A stretch of DNA of 64,000 nucleotides from positions 586,233 through 650,232 of the forward strand of contig NZ_JH806632.1 in NCBI RefSeq assembly GCF_000295095.1, in the 5' to 3' direction. This DNA comes from Actinomyces timonensis DSM 23838. Its GTDB lineage: Bacteria > Actinomycetota > Actinomycetes > Actinomycetales > Actinomycetaceae. The first letter of the stretch is position 1. Every line of letters begins with the position of its first letter. Shown piece after piece: positions 63,123-64,000 of the stretch. The notes under the pieces are model-generated. The model searched no databases. It worked only from the letters and a program-made list of their open reading frames with translations, and was not told the origin of the DNA. The position numbers and the translations under genes are program-made.

Positions 63123-64000
<878 letters not shown>

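Overview
This 64 kb window is a GC-rich chromosomal segment from an actinobacterium, most likely a member of the Actinomycetaceae (Actinomyces/Schaalia type). The basis is the strong G/C third-position bias, frequent GTG starts and ATGA/TGATG overlaps, and a minus-strand series that keeps the order typical of actinobacteria: dacB, DUF2342 zincin, hpt, ftsH, folE, folP, folB-folK, DUF3180, PH-domain pair, DUF2520, panC, panD, lysS. The LldD, ArgA and DUF2520 proteins also look actinobacterial. Genus assignment is inference.

Layout. 1-4.5 kb: the 5' part of an unidentified basic protein, 23-bp direct repeats, mutY, a NarL-type two-component system whose kinase carries a frameshift, and argA. 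4.6-15.5 kb: a seven-gene minus-strand carbohydrate operon (RpiB-like isomerase, unfamiliar membrane protein, HAD phosphatase, FGGY kinase, AraM-like dehydrogenase, AraB-like kinase, SorC regulator) divergent from a transketolase. 15.6-21.2 kb: a second SorC regulator divergent from glpD-glpF-glpK. 21.4-23.8 kb: a metal-type ArsR regulator with a P-type ATPase. 24-34.5 kb: lactate and polyol use, with lctP, lutABC, a DeoR regulator, a mannitol-dehydrogenase-family enzyme and lldD. A two-gene immunity-like cassette (ankyrin, DUF2185) sits between lctP and lutA, flanked by near-identical hairpins. 34.8-37.7 kb: a peptide transporter, a small DivIVA-motif protein and a pentapeptide-repeat-like protein.

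37.8-62.3 kb is the housekeeping series for tRNA charging, pantothenate, folate, FtsH, purine salvage and cell wall, all on the minus strand. It is split twice: by a 5.9 kb block (MacB-type ABC exporter plus a two-component system) between folE and folP, and by an IS5-like element between ftsH and hpt. tilS, which I expect beside hpt in this neighbourhood, is absent there. The window ends with ppa and the C-terminal part of a NlpC/P60 cell-wall hydrolase.

How the genes work together. The 4.6-15.5 kb operon reads as a phosphorylative polyol/keto-sugar pathway: kinases, then a polyol-phosphate dehydrogenase, then an erythrulose-phosphate-type isomerase that would feed erythrose-4-phosphate or pentose-phosphate to the divergent transketolase. 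Its only membrane protein is a transporter candidate I cannot place in a family. In the lactate region, iron-sulfur LutABC and iron-free flavoenzyme LldD do the same job, and an iron-box-like site overlaps a plausible lldD -35, suggesting an iron-sparing switch. Several families of dispersed palindromic intergenic elements recur across the window, mostly at gene ends.
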